Below, piece after piece: positions 25,231-33,577 of a stretch of DNA of 64,000 nt (its first letter is position 1; each line of letters begins with the position of its first letter). Both the position numbers and the translations under genes were made by a program. Origin of the DNA: Clostridiales bacterium (GTDB lineage Bacteria; Bacillota; Clostridia; Oscillospirales; Acutalibacteraceae); the NCBI GenBank assembly GCA_012839185.1, contig DUNU01000014.1, forward strand, positions 1 to 64,000. Direction: 5' to 3'. The notes under the pieces were generated by a model that made no database searches, was not told where the DNA came from, and was given only the letters and a program-made list of their open reading frames with translations.

Positions 25231-25326
25231 TCTGTTCTGAAAGTTGAGAAACATAAAAGTTAAAGAACTTTGTTTTCGATTTTTTATTACATAATTAAGT
25301 TATTTCACTAAAAGGAGAAATATAAA

Positions 25327-26439
25327 ATGGCAAAAGTAGTACTTGATTGGAAAACCGCATTTGATTTTATAACAGATGCGTTTAAGGGTGTAGGCGTTCC
25401 TGAAGAAGATGCAAAAATCTGCACCGACGTTCTTCTCGAATCCGACAAACGAGGTATTGAATCTCACGGCTGCAATCGTTTTAAGCCGATTTATATCGAC
25501 AGAATAAACGCAGGTATTCAAAATCCCGTAACAAACTTCGACATCATCAAAGAAACAGAAACCACCGCAGTGGTTGACGGACATGACGGCATGGGTCAGG
25601 TCATTAGCTACAAGTCAATGGCTCTTGCAATTGAAAAGGCTAAGAAATACGGTATGGGTATGGTTGTTGTTCGCAATTCCTGCCACTACGGTATCGCAGG
25701 TTACTATGCTTCTCAAGCTTGCAAAAGCGGTTGTATCGGTATAACCGGCACAAATGCTCGTCCTTCTGTTGCTCCGACTTTCGGTGTTGAGGGTATGTTC
25801 GGCACAAACCCCTTAACCGTCGGTATTCCCACCGATGAAGATTTTGATTTCATTCTCGACTGTGCAACTTCAATCACACAGAACGGTAAGGTTGAATACT
25901 ATGAGAGAATAGGCGAACCTGTTCATCCCGGTACAATTATCGGACTTGACGGTGAGTCTGTTGAAGGCGACGCAGGTGTTGCTCTTAAGGCAATTCGTAA
26001 CGGTACGGCTGCTCTTACGACCTTGGGCGGTATTGGCGAGGCACTTGGTGGCTACAAGGGTTACGGTTATGCAATGATAGTCGAACTTCTTTCCGCCGTA
26101 TTGCAGGATGGCAATTATGGTAAGGCTCTTGACGGAAAAGGTCCTAACGGTGAGCTTGTTCCTTATCATCTTGGTCATTTCTTTATCGCAATTGATACCG
26201 ACCACTTCTTGGGTGAAGATGCTTGTCGTTCAAAAGCTGGCGAAATTATCCGTGCCGTCCGTGCTTCCAAAAAGGCTCCCGGTGAAGATCGTATCTATTC
26301 CGCAGGCGAAAAAGAATGGGAAGTATGGCTTTCCCGCAAGGATAGCGGTGTTCCTATCAACGAATCCGTACAAAAGGAAATGTCCAAAGTTCGTGACGAT
26401 TTAGGTCTTACGCAGTATACTTTCCCGTGGGAAAAGTAA
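25327..26439 (+). CDS. Ldh-family malate/L-lactate dehydrogenase
   Basis: The 370-residue protein belongs to the NAD(P)-dependent Ldh family (YlbC, YbiC, ComC), which is unrelated to the classical malate dehydrogenase fold. Diagnostic segments are ESDKRGIESHGCNRF near residue 40, VDGHDGMGQVI near 80, VRNSCHYGIAGYYA with the catalytic His near 120, GTNPLTVGIPT near 160 and GYKGYGYAMIVELL near 240. The substrate could be malate, lactate or another 2-hydroxy acid. Malic enzyme follows 55 bases downstream, so malate-pyruvate interconversion is the likely setting. The ribosome site is AAAGGAG. Confidence 0.92.
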   Translation: MAKVVLDWKTAFDFITDAFKGVGVPEEDAKICTDVLLESDKRGIESHGCNRFKPIYIDRINAGIQNPVTNFDIIKETETTAVVDGHDGMGQVISYKSMALAIEKAKKYGMGMVVVRNSCHYGIAGYYASQACKSGCIGITGTNARPSVAPTFGVEGMFGTNPLTVGIPTDEDFDFILDCATSITQNGKVEYYERIGEPVHPGTIIGLDGESVEGDAGVALKAIRNGTAALTTLGGIGEALGGYKGYGYAMIVELLSAVLQDGNYGKALDGKGPNGELVPYHLGHFFIAIDTDHFLGEDACRSKAGEIIRAVRASKKAPGEDRIYSAGEKEWEVWLSRKDSGVPINESVQKEMSKVRDDLGLTQYTFPWEK

Positions 26440-26494
26440 TAATTTCACTCACATAAATAAAGAAAATCTCATTTTACGATATTAGGAGAAATAA

Positions 26495-27667
26495 ATGGAT
26501 TACAGAAAAGAATCATTAAGATTACACGCAGAATGGAAGGGTAAAATTGAAGTGGTTTCCCGTGCAGCGGTTGACTCAAAGGAAGCACTTTCTCTTGCCT
26601 ATACTCCCGGTGTTGCAGAACCCTGCCTTGCCATTCAGGAAGATATAAACAAGAGCTATGAACTTACCCGTCGTTGGAACACGGTTGCCGTTGTTACAGA
26701 CGGTACGGCTGTTTTAGGCTTGGGAGACATCGGTCCCGAGGCAGGTATGCCTGTCATGGAAGGCAAATGCGTTCTCTTTAAGGAATTTGGCGGTGTTGAC
26801 GCTATTCCGCTTTGCATCCGCTCAAAGGATGTTGACGAAATCGTTAATGTCGTCACCCTTCTCGCCGGATCTTTCGGCGGAATAAACCTTGAAGATATTG
26901 CGGCTCCTCGTTGCTTTGAGATTGAAAAGAAGTTAAAAGAAAGTTGCGACATTCCGATATTCCACGACGACCAGCACGGTACGGCAGTTATCACCCTTGC
27001 GGGTGTTATCAATGCCCTTAAAATTGTCGGCAAGAATATTGAAGATGTTAAGATTGTTACTTCCGGTGCAGGTGCCGCGGGTATAGCAATTATCAAACTT
27101 CTTATGAGTATGGGGCTTAAAAATGTCATTTTGACAGACCGTAAAGGTGCCATCTACAAGGGTCGCGAAGGTCTTAACCCGATTAAAGCTGAAATGGCGG
27201 AAATTACAAATCAGGCTTGCGAAAAAGGTACGCTTGCCGATGTAATCAAAGGTGCTGACGTATTTATCGGTGTATCCGCTCCCGGAACATTGACACAGGA
27301 TATGGTTAGGTCAATGGCAAAAGATCCCATTATATTTGCTTGTGCCAATCCCGTTCCCGAAATTTTCCCCGACGAGGCAAAGGCAGCAGGTGCGGCAGTT
27401 GTTTCCACAGGTCGTTCAGATTTCCCGAATCAGGTCAACAACGTTCTTGCATTCCCCGGAATTTTCCGCGGTACTTTGGATGTCCGTGCATCGGATATTA
27501 ATGACGAAATGAAGATTGCGGCAGCTTATGCCCTTGCAGGCTTGGTTTCGGATGAAGAGCTAAATGCAGAATACATTCTTCCCGCAGCTTTCGATAAGAG
27601 AGTAAAAGATGTAGTTGCAAAAGCAGTTGCACAAGCGGCAAGAGACAGCGGAGTTGCTCGTATATAA
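26495..27667 (+). CDS. NAD(P)-dependent malic enzyme
   Basis: This enzyme decarboxylates malate to pyruvate. The 390-residue short bacterial form shows LAYTPGVAEPC near residue 35, VTDGTAVLGLGDIGPEAGMPVMEGK near 65-90 (ligands for malate and metal), IFHDDQHGTAV near 155, the Rossmann VTSGAGAAGIAI near 185 and FACANPVPEIFP near 280. It lacks the C-terminal phosphotransacetylase-like domain of MaeB-type enzymes. It follows the Ldh-family gene and ends before a long-stem terminator, so the two are probably co-transcribed. Confidence 0.96.
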   Translation: MDYRKESLRLHAEWKGKIEVVSRAAVDSKEALSLAYTPGVAEPCLAIQEDINKSYELTRRWNTVAVVTDGTAVLGLGDIGPEAGMPVMEGKCVLFKEFGGVDAIPLCIRSKDVDEIVNVVTLLAGSFGGINLEDIAAPRCFEIEKKLKESCDIPIFHDDQHGTAVITLAGVINALKIVGKNIEDVKIVTSGAGAAGIAIIKLLMSMGLKNVILTDRKGAIYKGREGLNPIKAEMAEITNQACEKGTLADVIKGADVFIGVSAPGTLTQDMVRSMAKDPIIFACANPVPEIFPDEAKAAGAAVVSTGRSDFPNQVNNVLAFPGIFRGTLDVRASDINDEMKIAAAYALAGLVSDEELNAEYILPAAFDKRVKDVVAKAVAQAARDSGVARI

Positions 27668-27700
27668 TCGCGAAAGTTTGCTTTCTGTGAATAGAAAAAG

Positions 27701-27758
27701 AGAAAAGTTAAGGCTTATAGCTGACATATCAAAATCAAAAAGCTTAACTTTTCTTTTT
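27701..27758 (+). terminator. Terminator of the malic enzyme transcript
   Basis: AGAAAAGTTAAG (27701-27712) pairs perfectly with CTTAACTTTTCT (27743-27754) across a 30-base loop, followed by TTTTG. The stem is long but AT-rich. Confidence 0.65.
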
Positions 27759-27798
27759 GTGTTTCATTTATCAACTATGATACAAAAGGAGTACGAAA

Positions 27799-27990
27799 AT
27801 GGCTTTTTTCTTACTTAAAATGCAGTTTCTTGCACAGTTTATCAGAATGGTAATTTATTTAGTCCAATCCGGTGCTATCGGCGAAATGCTCGGCGGCTTT
27901 GATATTGGTTCAATGCTTGGTGGCTTTGACATCGGTTCAATGCTCGGCGGTCTGGATTTGGGCGGTATGCTCGGTGGTCTTTTAGGCTAA
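27799..27990 (+). CDS. Small hydrophobic protein with DIGSMLGG repeats
   Basis: This 63-residue protein has a hydrophobic N-terminal helix (about 1-24). From residue 31 it has three tandem nine-residue units, LGGFDIGSM, LGGFDIGSM and LGGLDLGGM, ending LGGLLG. The start ATG follows AGGAG, which supports translation. The same LGG-D-(I/L)-G motif appears in the anchored protein at 31460-31975, about 3.5 kb away. No family is recognised. It may be a small membrane or secreted peptide; a shared repeat in two nearby products suggests a common role or partial gene duplication. It is preceded by a terminator, and no promoter is evident. Confidence 0.6.
   Translation: MAFFLLKMQFLAQFIRMVIYLVQSGAIGEMLGGFDIGSMLGGFDIGSMLGGLDLGGMLGGLLG
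27889..27969 (+). repeat. Three 27-base tandem repeats in the LGG-repeat gene
   Basis: Units at 27889-27915, 27916-27942 and 27943-27969 encode the nine-residue repeats. Units 1 and 2 differ at a few synonymous positions and unit 3 is more diverged, so the repeats are under coding constraint rather than freshly duplicated. Confidence 0.8.
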
Positions 27991-27996
27991 CCTGAG

Positions 27997-28080
27997 AAAG
28001 AGTTAAAGGTGAAAAGACAGTAATAAGCTCAGCAGTCAACGGTTAAAGCTATAGTTTAAAATTGCTTCACTTTTATCTTT
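27997..28080 (+). other. Possible long-range hairpin before serC
   Basis: AAAGAGTTAAAGGTGAA (27997-28013) can pair with TTCACTTTTATCTTT (28066-28080) with a two-base bulge and one wobble. No poly-T follows. A TATAAT at 28116-28121 lacks a good -35, so the serC promoter is unclear. Confidence 0.35.
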
Positions 28081-28156
28081 ATTATTGCTTAACATTAGAA
28101 AATAGTTAGGGTATGTATAATTCACATATTCTAAAAATAAAAAGGAGAATATTAAA

Positions 28157-29239
28157 ATGTCACGTGTATACAATTTTTCAGCCGGTCCCTCTATGCTTCC
28201 CGTAGAAGTATTACAAAAAGCAGCAGATGAAATGCTCGAATATGAAGACACAGGTCAGTCTGTTGCCGAGATGTCTCATCGCTCCAAGGAGTTTGATAAA
28301 ATAATCAAAGATGCTGAGGCACTCCTTCGTGAGCTTATGGATATTCCTAAGAATTACAAGGTGCTGTTTTTGCAGGGTGGTGCAAGTCTTCAGTTTGCAG
28401 CAATGCCTCTTAATTTTATGAACGGCAGCGGCAAAGCCGACTATTTCGTAACAGGACTGTGGGCAAAGAATGCTTATGAGGAAGCCAAGAAATACGGCAA
28501 TCCTCGTGTTGTTGCAAGTTCCGCAGACAAGAATTTCTCTTATATTCCCAAGACTACACGCGAGGATTTTGATCCCGAAGCGGACTATGTGCATTATTGC
28601 ATGAACAATACCATCTATGGCACAAAGTTTCAGTATATCCCTGATTGCGGTGATATTCCGCTTATCTGTGATATTTCATCCTGTGTTCTTTCCGAGCCCA
28701 TTGATGTTACGAAATTTGCTGTGCTTTATGGCGGTGCACAGAAGAATATGTCTCCTGCAGGTTTGTCATTTGCAATTATTCGTGAGGATATGCTTGGCAA
28801 TGCTCGTGATATTACTCCCATTGTTATGGACTATAAAATCGTAGCGGATAAGGAATCCATCTACAATACTCCTCCTACATACACCATTTATATGTGTAAA
28901 CTCGTTCTTGAATGGGTTAAGGCACAAGGTGGTCTTAAAGCAATGAAGGAGCGTAACGAGAAAAAAGCAAAGATTCTTTATGATTTCCTTGATTCTTCCA
29001 AGATGTTCAGAGGTATTGCCGATAAGGAAGACCGTTCTCTTATGAATATTTCTTTTGTTTCAACTTCCGAAGAAATCGATGCGAAGTTCATTAAGGAAGC
29101 AAAAGAAGCCGGTTTTATCAACTTAAAGGGACACCGTTCTGCCGGTGGTATGCGTGCCTCTGTCTATAATGGTTTTCCGATTGAGGGCGTAGAAAAACTC
29201 GTTGAATTTATGACTGAATTTGAAAAAGCAAATTCATAA
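28157..29239 (+). CDS. serC: Phosphoserine aminotransferase
   Basis: SerC transfers an amino group from glutamate to 3-phosphohydroxypyruvate, the second step of serine synthesis, using PLP. The 360-residue protein begins VYNFSAGPSMLPVEVL and has LFLQGGASLQFAAMPLN near residue 72. Its PLP lysine lies in YGGAQKNMSPAG near 195, and GMRASVYNGFP is near the end. Length is standard. It is followed at 13 bases by serA, giving two of the three serine-pathway genes in one operon; serB is not seen here. Confidence 0.97.
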   Translation: MSRVYNFSAGPSMLPVEVLQKAADEMLEYEDTGQSVAEMSHRSKEFDKIIKDAEALLRELMDIPKNYKVLFLQGGASLQFAAMPLNFMNGSGKADYFVTGLWAKNAYEEAKKYGNPRVVASSADKNFSYIPKTTREDFDPEADYVHYCMNNTIYGTKFQYIPDCGDIPLICDISSCVLSEPIDVTKFAVLYGGAQKNMSPAGLSFAIIREDMLGNARDITPIVMDYKIVADKESIYNTPPTYTIYMCKLVLEWVKAQGGLKAMKERNEKKAKILYDFLDSSKMFRGIADKEDRSLMNISFVSTSEEIDAKFIKEAKEAGFINLKGHRSAGGMRASVYNGFPIEGVEKLVEFMTEFEKANS

Positions 29240-29252
29240 AGAAGGTTTATTA

Positions 29253-30404
29253 ATGTACAATATTTTAACTCTAAACAAGATTTCCGCGAGCGGTCTTGCA
29301 AATTTTGATGCTGAAAAATATGTTTGCGGTGATGATTTGGAAGAACCCATTGCGGCAATAGTCCGTTCTGCATCTTTACACGATGTTGAACTTCCCGAAT
29401 CTCTGATTGCTATTGCTCGTGCAGGTGCAGGTGTAAACAATATTCCGATTGACGATTGCACTAAGAAGGGCATAGTGGTTTTCAATACTCCCGGTGCAAA
29501 TGCAAATGCGGTTAAGGAGCTTGCAGTTTGCGGTCTTTTGCTCGCATCTCGTCGTATTGTTCCCGCTATAGATTGGGCAAAGACACTCAAAGGCGGAGGC
29601 GATGATGTTCCGAAGCAGGTTGAAAAGGGTAAGTCAAATTTCGTAGGTCCCGAAATAGCAGGCAAAACATTGGGTATTGTCGGCATGGGTGCTATCGGAA
29701 AACTTGTTGCCGATGCGGCGATTAAACTTGGTATGAGTGTTGTTGCCTACGATATTTGCGAAGATGAAGAGGCTAAAGCTATCATAACAAAAGGCGAAGT
29801 TACATGTGATGTAAGCGATGTTTTTGAAAAATCCGATTATATTTCACTTCACTGTCCGTCCGTTTCTGCTACAAAAAATATGATAAACTCCGAAAGTCTT
29901 GCAAAATGTCGTGACGGTGTCCGTATTCTCAATTTTGCTCGCGGTGATTTGGTCAATACCTCCGATATTCTTGCAGGAATTAAATCCGGCAAGGTTGCCG
30001 CTTATGTAACGGATTTTCCTGACGATGAAATGCTCGGAGTTGACGGAGTTATTGCCATTCCTCATCTTGGTGCATCCACACCCGAAAGTGAAGAAAACTG
30101 TGCTGTTATGGCAGTCAATCAACTTGCTGATTTTATCGAAAACGGAAATATAAAAAATTCAGTTAATTTCCCGAATGTAAGTCTTGAACGCTCTGATAAA
30201 TATCGTGTTTGCGTTATGGCAAGCAAGGATATCGGTGTAAAAATTGCTGATATTCTCGGCAATGTTACCGCATCTGCTTATGATTTTAATAAGAACTTCT
30301 ACGGTATTTTTGATGTCGCAGAATTTGATACCGATGTTGATTCTTCCGTTCTTAATAAAATTGCCGACTTGGAAGGCGTATTCGGGATAAGGGTAATTTG
30401 CTGA
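29253..30404 (+). CDS. serA: D-3-phosphoglycerate dehydrogenase
   Basis: SerA oxidises 3-phosphoglycerate with NAD, the first step of serine synthesis. The 383-residue protein has the substrate-binding start, the Rossmann GKTLGIVGMGAIGKLV near residue 140, the catalytic FARGDLVNT region near 225 and PHLGASTPESEENCA with the catalytic His near 270. The last 75 residues resemble a short regulatory ACT-like domain. The ATG at 29253 follows AAGAAGG; an earlier in-frame start overlaps serC. A secreted-protein gene begins within its stop codon (TGATG). Confidence 0.95.
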   Translation: MYNILTLNKISASGLANFDAEKYVCGDDLEEPIAAIVRSASLHDVELPESLIAIARAGAGVNNIPIDDCTKKGIVVFNTPGANANAVKELAVCGLLLASRRIVPAIDWAKTLKGGGDDVPKQVEKGKSNFVGPEIAGKTLGIVGMGAIGKLVADAAIKLGMSVVAYDICEDEEAKAIITKGEVTCDVSDVFEKSDYISLHCPSVSATKNMINSESLAKCRDGVRILNFARGDLVNTSDILAGIKSGKVAAYVTDFPDDEMLGVDGVIAIPHLGASTPESEENCAVMAVNQLADFIENGNIKNSVNFPNVSLERSDKYRVCVMASKDIGVKIADILGNVTASAYDFNKNFYGIFDVAEFDTDVDSSVLNKIADLEGVFGIRVIC

Positions 30405-31288
30405 TGAAAAAATTAGTTGTTGCACTTTTAATTGTGCTTTTGAGTTTCTCGACAATACTGACCTGTGCCGCAGATAAAAAAGTCGGTGCATTTCGTGTTG
30501 ACAATATTCAGATAGACGGCTGCTCTTTCAAGTATTCTTGGGAAATTGCCACACGTAATAATATTCCCAAGGGTTTTCTTAAAGCAGTCGAGATGGAAAA
30601 AGATGAAGTCATTCATTTTTTTGATGTTGATGAGCTTTATCTCTGGATGAACAGCAATGATGATCAATTTGAAATCACTGTGCGTTCTACCTCTGACAAT
30701 GTTCCCGAAAAACCTTATGCTCAGATGACTGACGCTGAATTTGGTGCTGAACTTGACAAGTATAAAGAGTTTTTGGATAAGCTTGAGCCTTATGCTTATG
30801 AGCTTGAAAAAAGCACAGAACCTTTAGGAATTCATTATAAGGTCATTGACGACGAAAAAAACAGTGTGTATAATTATACGTTTATTCAATATCTTGACGG
30901 CAAACTTATAAGCGTTTCGCTCTATAATATGACTTTGGTTTCTTCTGAAAGCTCCGATTATCAAAAAGCTTATCAGGATGCAAGAACCCTTGTGGATGTC
31001 TTGGGTGAGGCTGTTGAAAATCCTGAGGATCATCCCGTTGATGTTGTTGATGAAACAATTGCTCCTACAGCGGCAACTGTTACCGAAACAAAAGCTAACG
31101 TAACATCGGTCAACGGCGGCGTGTTTTTCGGAACCGAAGATGAAGAAGGAAGCACACAACAAGAGGGGGTAACCTCTCCTGAAGTTGTTAAAGGACATCT
31201 TACTGTTAAAATTGCAACGGTATGTGTAATTTTATTCGCTATTGCTTGTGTCGTCATTCTTATTGTCAAACGCAGAAAAACAAAATAA
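30404..31288 (+). CDS. Membrane-anchored surface protein, unknown function
   Basis: The 294-residue protein has a signal peptide (about 1-22), an extracellular part with alpha/beta character, an acidic Thr-rich stalk at about 205-255, then one membrane helix at about 262-285 and KRRKTK at the end. No family is recognised. The ATG overlaps the serA stop as TGATG, so it is translationally coupled to serine synthesis genes although its product is at the surface. No sorting motif is present; it seems anchored by the C-terminal helix. Confidence 0.68.
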   Translation: MKKLVVALLIVLLSFSTILTCAADKKVGAFRVDNIQIDGCSFKYSWEIATRNNIPKGFLKAVEMEKDEVIHFFDVDELYLWMNSNDDQFEITVRSTSDNVPEKPYAQMTDAEFGAELDKYKEFLDKLEPYAYELEKSTEPLGIHYKVIDDEKNSVYNYTFIQYLDGKLISVSLYNMTLVSSESSDYQKAYQDARTLVDVLGEAVENPEDHPVDVVDETIAPTAATVTETKANVTSVNGGVFFGTEDEEGSTQQEGVTSPEVVKGHLTVKIATVCVILFAIACVVILIVKRRKTK

Positions 31289-31374
31289 TTGTAAGAAGTA
31301 TATAAAAACACTGCTGTTTTATCCAATATTAATTGTGCAAATATACGAAAGTCGAAGCCGAAAATAACTTACAG

Positions 31375-31403
31375 TTGACAATTTCGTAAAAAGAATGTAT
31401 TAT
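31375..31403 (+). promoter_or_regulatory. Promoter of the LGG-repeat anchored protein gene
   Basis: TTGACA (31375-31380) and TATTAT (31398-31403) have a 17-base spacer, about 57 bases before the start codon. Confidence 0.8.
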
Positions 31404-31459
31404 AATAATGTAATAGTAGTGTCGTTATATGTGTGTTTGACGACGAAAGGAAAAAAGAT

Positions 31460-31975
31460 ATGAAAAAGATTGTTATTTCTCTTTTGGTTGTTGCTCTTGC
31501 ACTTACTTGTGTAGGTTCTGCGTCTGCATTGGGTACGGCTTTTGGTGGTGCTGAAACTGGTCAGATTACAGCATTCTTTGCCGATTTCGATCCCTCCGCT
31601 CTTACAGAAATGATTGAAGGTATGGATTTTTCCGGTATTATCAACGACTTAGGTTTCGGTGATATTGGTTCATTGCTCGGTGGCGACCTTGATTTGTCAG
31701 GTCTTTTGGGCGGTATTGATTTAGGTAATCTTATCACTCCTTCTACTCAGCCCCCACCCCCTACAGTTGCTCCCACAGCTGCACCGACAGAAGTTCCCAC
31801 CGTTGGTCCGACAGATGCTCCCACCGCTGCACCGACGGCAGCTCCCACCGCTGCACCGACATCTCCCAGCATTCCTCAGACCGGTAACTCTTCAGCCGGA
31901 ATGATATCCCTTGTTGCGGGAATTTCCGTTCTTGCAGGTGCCGCATACGTATTCACAGCAAAAAAGAGAAAGTAA
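31460..31975 (+). CDS. Sortase-type surface protein with LGG repeats and APT stalk
   Basis: The 171-residue protein has a signal peptide (1-24, ending SASA) and a central region with GDIGSLLGG, DLSGLLGG and IDLGNLI at about 68-95. A Pro/Thr/Ala stalk follows with repeated APT units, and then SIPQTGNSS, a membrane helix and KKRK. The IPQTG-helix-basic order is a sortase sorting signal close to LPXTG. The repeat motif is the same as in the 63-residue protein at 27799. The gene has its own consensus promoter and terminator, so it is probably well expressed. A small wall-linked protein of unknown function. Confidence 0.8.
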   Translation: MKKIVISLLVVALALTCVGSASALGTAFGGAETGQITAFFADFDPSALTEMIEGMDFSGIINDLGFGDIGSLLGGDLDLSGLLGGIDLGNLITPSTQPPPPTVAPTAAPTEVPTVGPTDAPTAAPTAAPTAAPTSPSIPQTGNSSAGMISLVAGISVLAGAAYVFTAKKRK

Positions 31976-31988
31976 TTTAATATTGTGA

Positions 31989-32016
31989 AGAGGCGTGTTC
32001 TGCGCCTCTTTTTCTC
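31989..32016 (+). terminator. Terminator of the anchored LGG-repeat gene
   Basis: AGAGGCG (31989-31995) pairs with CGCCTCT (32003-32009), followed by TTTTCTCT. Confidence 0.85.
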
Positions 32017-32045
32017 TTGCATTTTTATTTATTCTATGTTATTAT
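32017..32045 (+). promoter_or_regulatory. Promoter directly at the start of the phosphopantetheinyl transferase gene
   Basis: TTGCAT (32017-32022) and TATTAT (32040-32045) are 17 bases apart. The ATG is only five bases beyond the -10, so transcription would begin at or next to the start codon. No ribosome site fits in the gap. Confidence 0.6.
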
Positions 32046-32050
32046 AAGTT

Positions 32051-32719
32051 ATGAATATTAAAAGCTACATTATTGATTCGGAAAATATTACCGGTTTTTC
32101 AGAGTATTATAATCGCTTGCCGAAATATTTTCAAAAACGCGTTGATATTAAACATTTTCAAAAAGAAAAAAATCTCTCTCTCTGTGGTGGGCTTTTGCTT
32201 GATTATGTATTAAAAGAGCAGGGAAACGATTTGTTTTTACGTGATATTCAAGTTGGTGATAACGGCAAACCCTATTTTGCGGATATGACGGAGTTTCAGT
32301 TTAATATTTCACATTCGGGTACAAAAGTTTTTCTTGCGGTATCTGAGAACAATGTCGGCTGTGATGTTGAATTTATCCGTGATGTTAATATGAAAATTGC
32401 AGACCGCTATTTTTCGGAAAATGAAAAGCTTTATATCAAAAACGCTCAGAATGAAGCGAAACAGAAAGAACGATTTTTTGACTTGTGGACGCTTAAAGAG
32501 AGCTTTCTGAAAGTACGGGGTGCAGGCTTATCTCTGCCGTTAACAAGCTTTGATATTCTGATTGATGATGAAATTCGTATTGTTCAAAACGCGTATCCCT
32601 GTGAATATAAATTTGGATTATTCGATTTTAATGACGGATATAAATATGCAATATGTGCCGAAAACGCAAAAAACAATGTTATTTCAGAGCCGAAATTGCT
32701 AAACTTTAATGATATATAG
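32051..32719 (+). CDS. Sfp-type 4'-phosphopantetheinyl transferase
   Basis: This enzyme moves phosphopantetheine from CoA to a serine of carrier proteins. The 222-residue protein carries the family motifs GKPYF near residue 74, FNISHSG near 85, VGCDVEFI near 101 (magnesium-binding Asp and Glu) and WTLKESFLKVRGAG near 145. The size fits the Sfp group rather than the short AcpS group. No polyketide or peptide synthetase is in the window, so it may serve fatty-acid ACP or a distant cluster. The start codon lies immediately after the promoter with no Shine-Dalgarno. It is the first gene of a four-gene operon. Confidence 0.9.
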   Translation: MNIKSYIIDSENITGFSEYYNRLPKYFQKRVDIKHFQKEKNLSLCGGLLLDYVLKEQGNDLFLRDIQVGDNGKPYFADMTEFQFNISHSGTKVFLAVSENNVGCDVEFIRDVNMKIADRYFSENEKLYIKNAQNEAKQKERFFDLWTLKESFLKVRGAGLSLPLTSFDILIDDEIRIVQNAYPCEYKFGLFDFNDGYKYAICAENAKNNVISEPKLLNFNDI

Positions 32720-32728
32720 GAGACGATT

Positions 32729-33577
32729 ATGGAACAGAAAACAAGATTTTTCTTTACAATGCTCATTTGTGCAGTTCTTACATTTGTACTTACCTTTTCC
32801 GGTATGGCTGCCGAGGTTGATGAACCTGTCCTGATTTTGGAAGCACCCATAGAGGACAGCACAGCTTTGGTTTTGTCTGCACCTGAGGACAGCACAGCCT
32901 TGGTTGTCGGTGATGTTGAGGATGGGGAAGAGCCATTCCAAAGCAAGAAAATCGGTCAGTGGCTTGACAAAACTTTCTACAAGCTGGACTATGCGGTATT
33001 TAAGGCTTTTTCAAAGATTCAAAGTGAAACAATGACGAAAATCGTTGAACTTGTTACACACTTAGGTGATTCTGAGATTGCAATTCCGCTTCTTATTGTT
33101 GGCTTGATTATGGCATTCTTCAAGAAGACGAGAAAGGTCGGACTTACCCTTTTCTTTGCTATTATTTTAGGCACACTCTTTACCAATGTTATTCTTAAAA
33201 ATGTATGCGGCAGGGCAAGACCTTATGTAACATTGGCAAACGATCCTGATTTTATGTCATGGTATCAGATGGCAAATGCACATAAGGAAAGCGATAATTC
33301 CTTCCCCTCAGGTCATACAACCTGTGCCTTTGAAATGGGAATGGCATTGTTCTTATCAATGAAGAACAAGAAAATCAAGTGGATTTTCCCCGTTCTTGCA
33401 TTTGCGGTTCTCTTAACCCGTATTTATCTTATGGTTCATTATGTAACCGATGTGGCAGCAGGCTTTATTGTCGGTACAACAGTAGCCATTTTGGCATATT
33501 TCATTGTCAAGAAAATCCTTTCCGTTGAGAAAATTGCCAATTTCGATTTAGCCGAAAAGATTAAGAAAAAGGCATAA
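32729..33577 (+). CDS. PAP2-family membrane phosphatase
   Basis: The 282-residue protein has a signal-like N-terminal helix and an acidic outer stretch with a short tandem repeat (EDSTALVLSAP then EDSTALVVG). A PAP2 core follows with the three phosphatase motifs: KNVCGRARP near 149, FPSGHTTCAF near 192 and TRIYLMVHYVTD near 230, whose His residues form the active site. Likely substrates are undecaprenyl diphosphate or phosphatidate-type lipids; the sequence does not decide. AGGAG precedes the start, and the stop overlaps the next gene's ATG (TAATG). Confidence 0.88.
   Translation: MEQKTRFFFTMLICAVLTFVLTFSGMAAEVDEPVLILEAPIEDSTALVLSAPEDSTALVVGDVEDGEEPFQSKKIGQWLDKTFYKLDYAVFKAFSKIQSETMTKIVELVTHLGDSEIAIPLLIVGLIMAFFKKTRKVGLTLFFAIILGTLFTNVILKNVCGRARPYVTLANDPDFMSWYQMANAHKESDNSFPSGHTTCAFEMGMALFLSMKNKKIKWIFPVLAFAVLLTRIYLMVHYVTDVAAGFIVGTTVAILAYFIVKKILSVEKIANFDLAEKIKKKA

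Noticed and set aside
27991..28156. T-box or serine-related riboswitch before serC
   Set aside because: The conserved T-box sequence (AGGGTGGNACCGCG type) is not present; only an imperfect long hairpin is seen.
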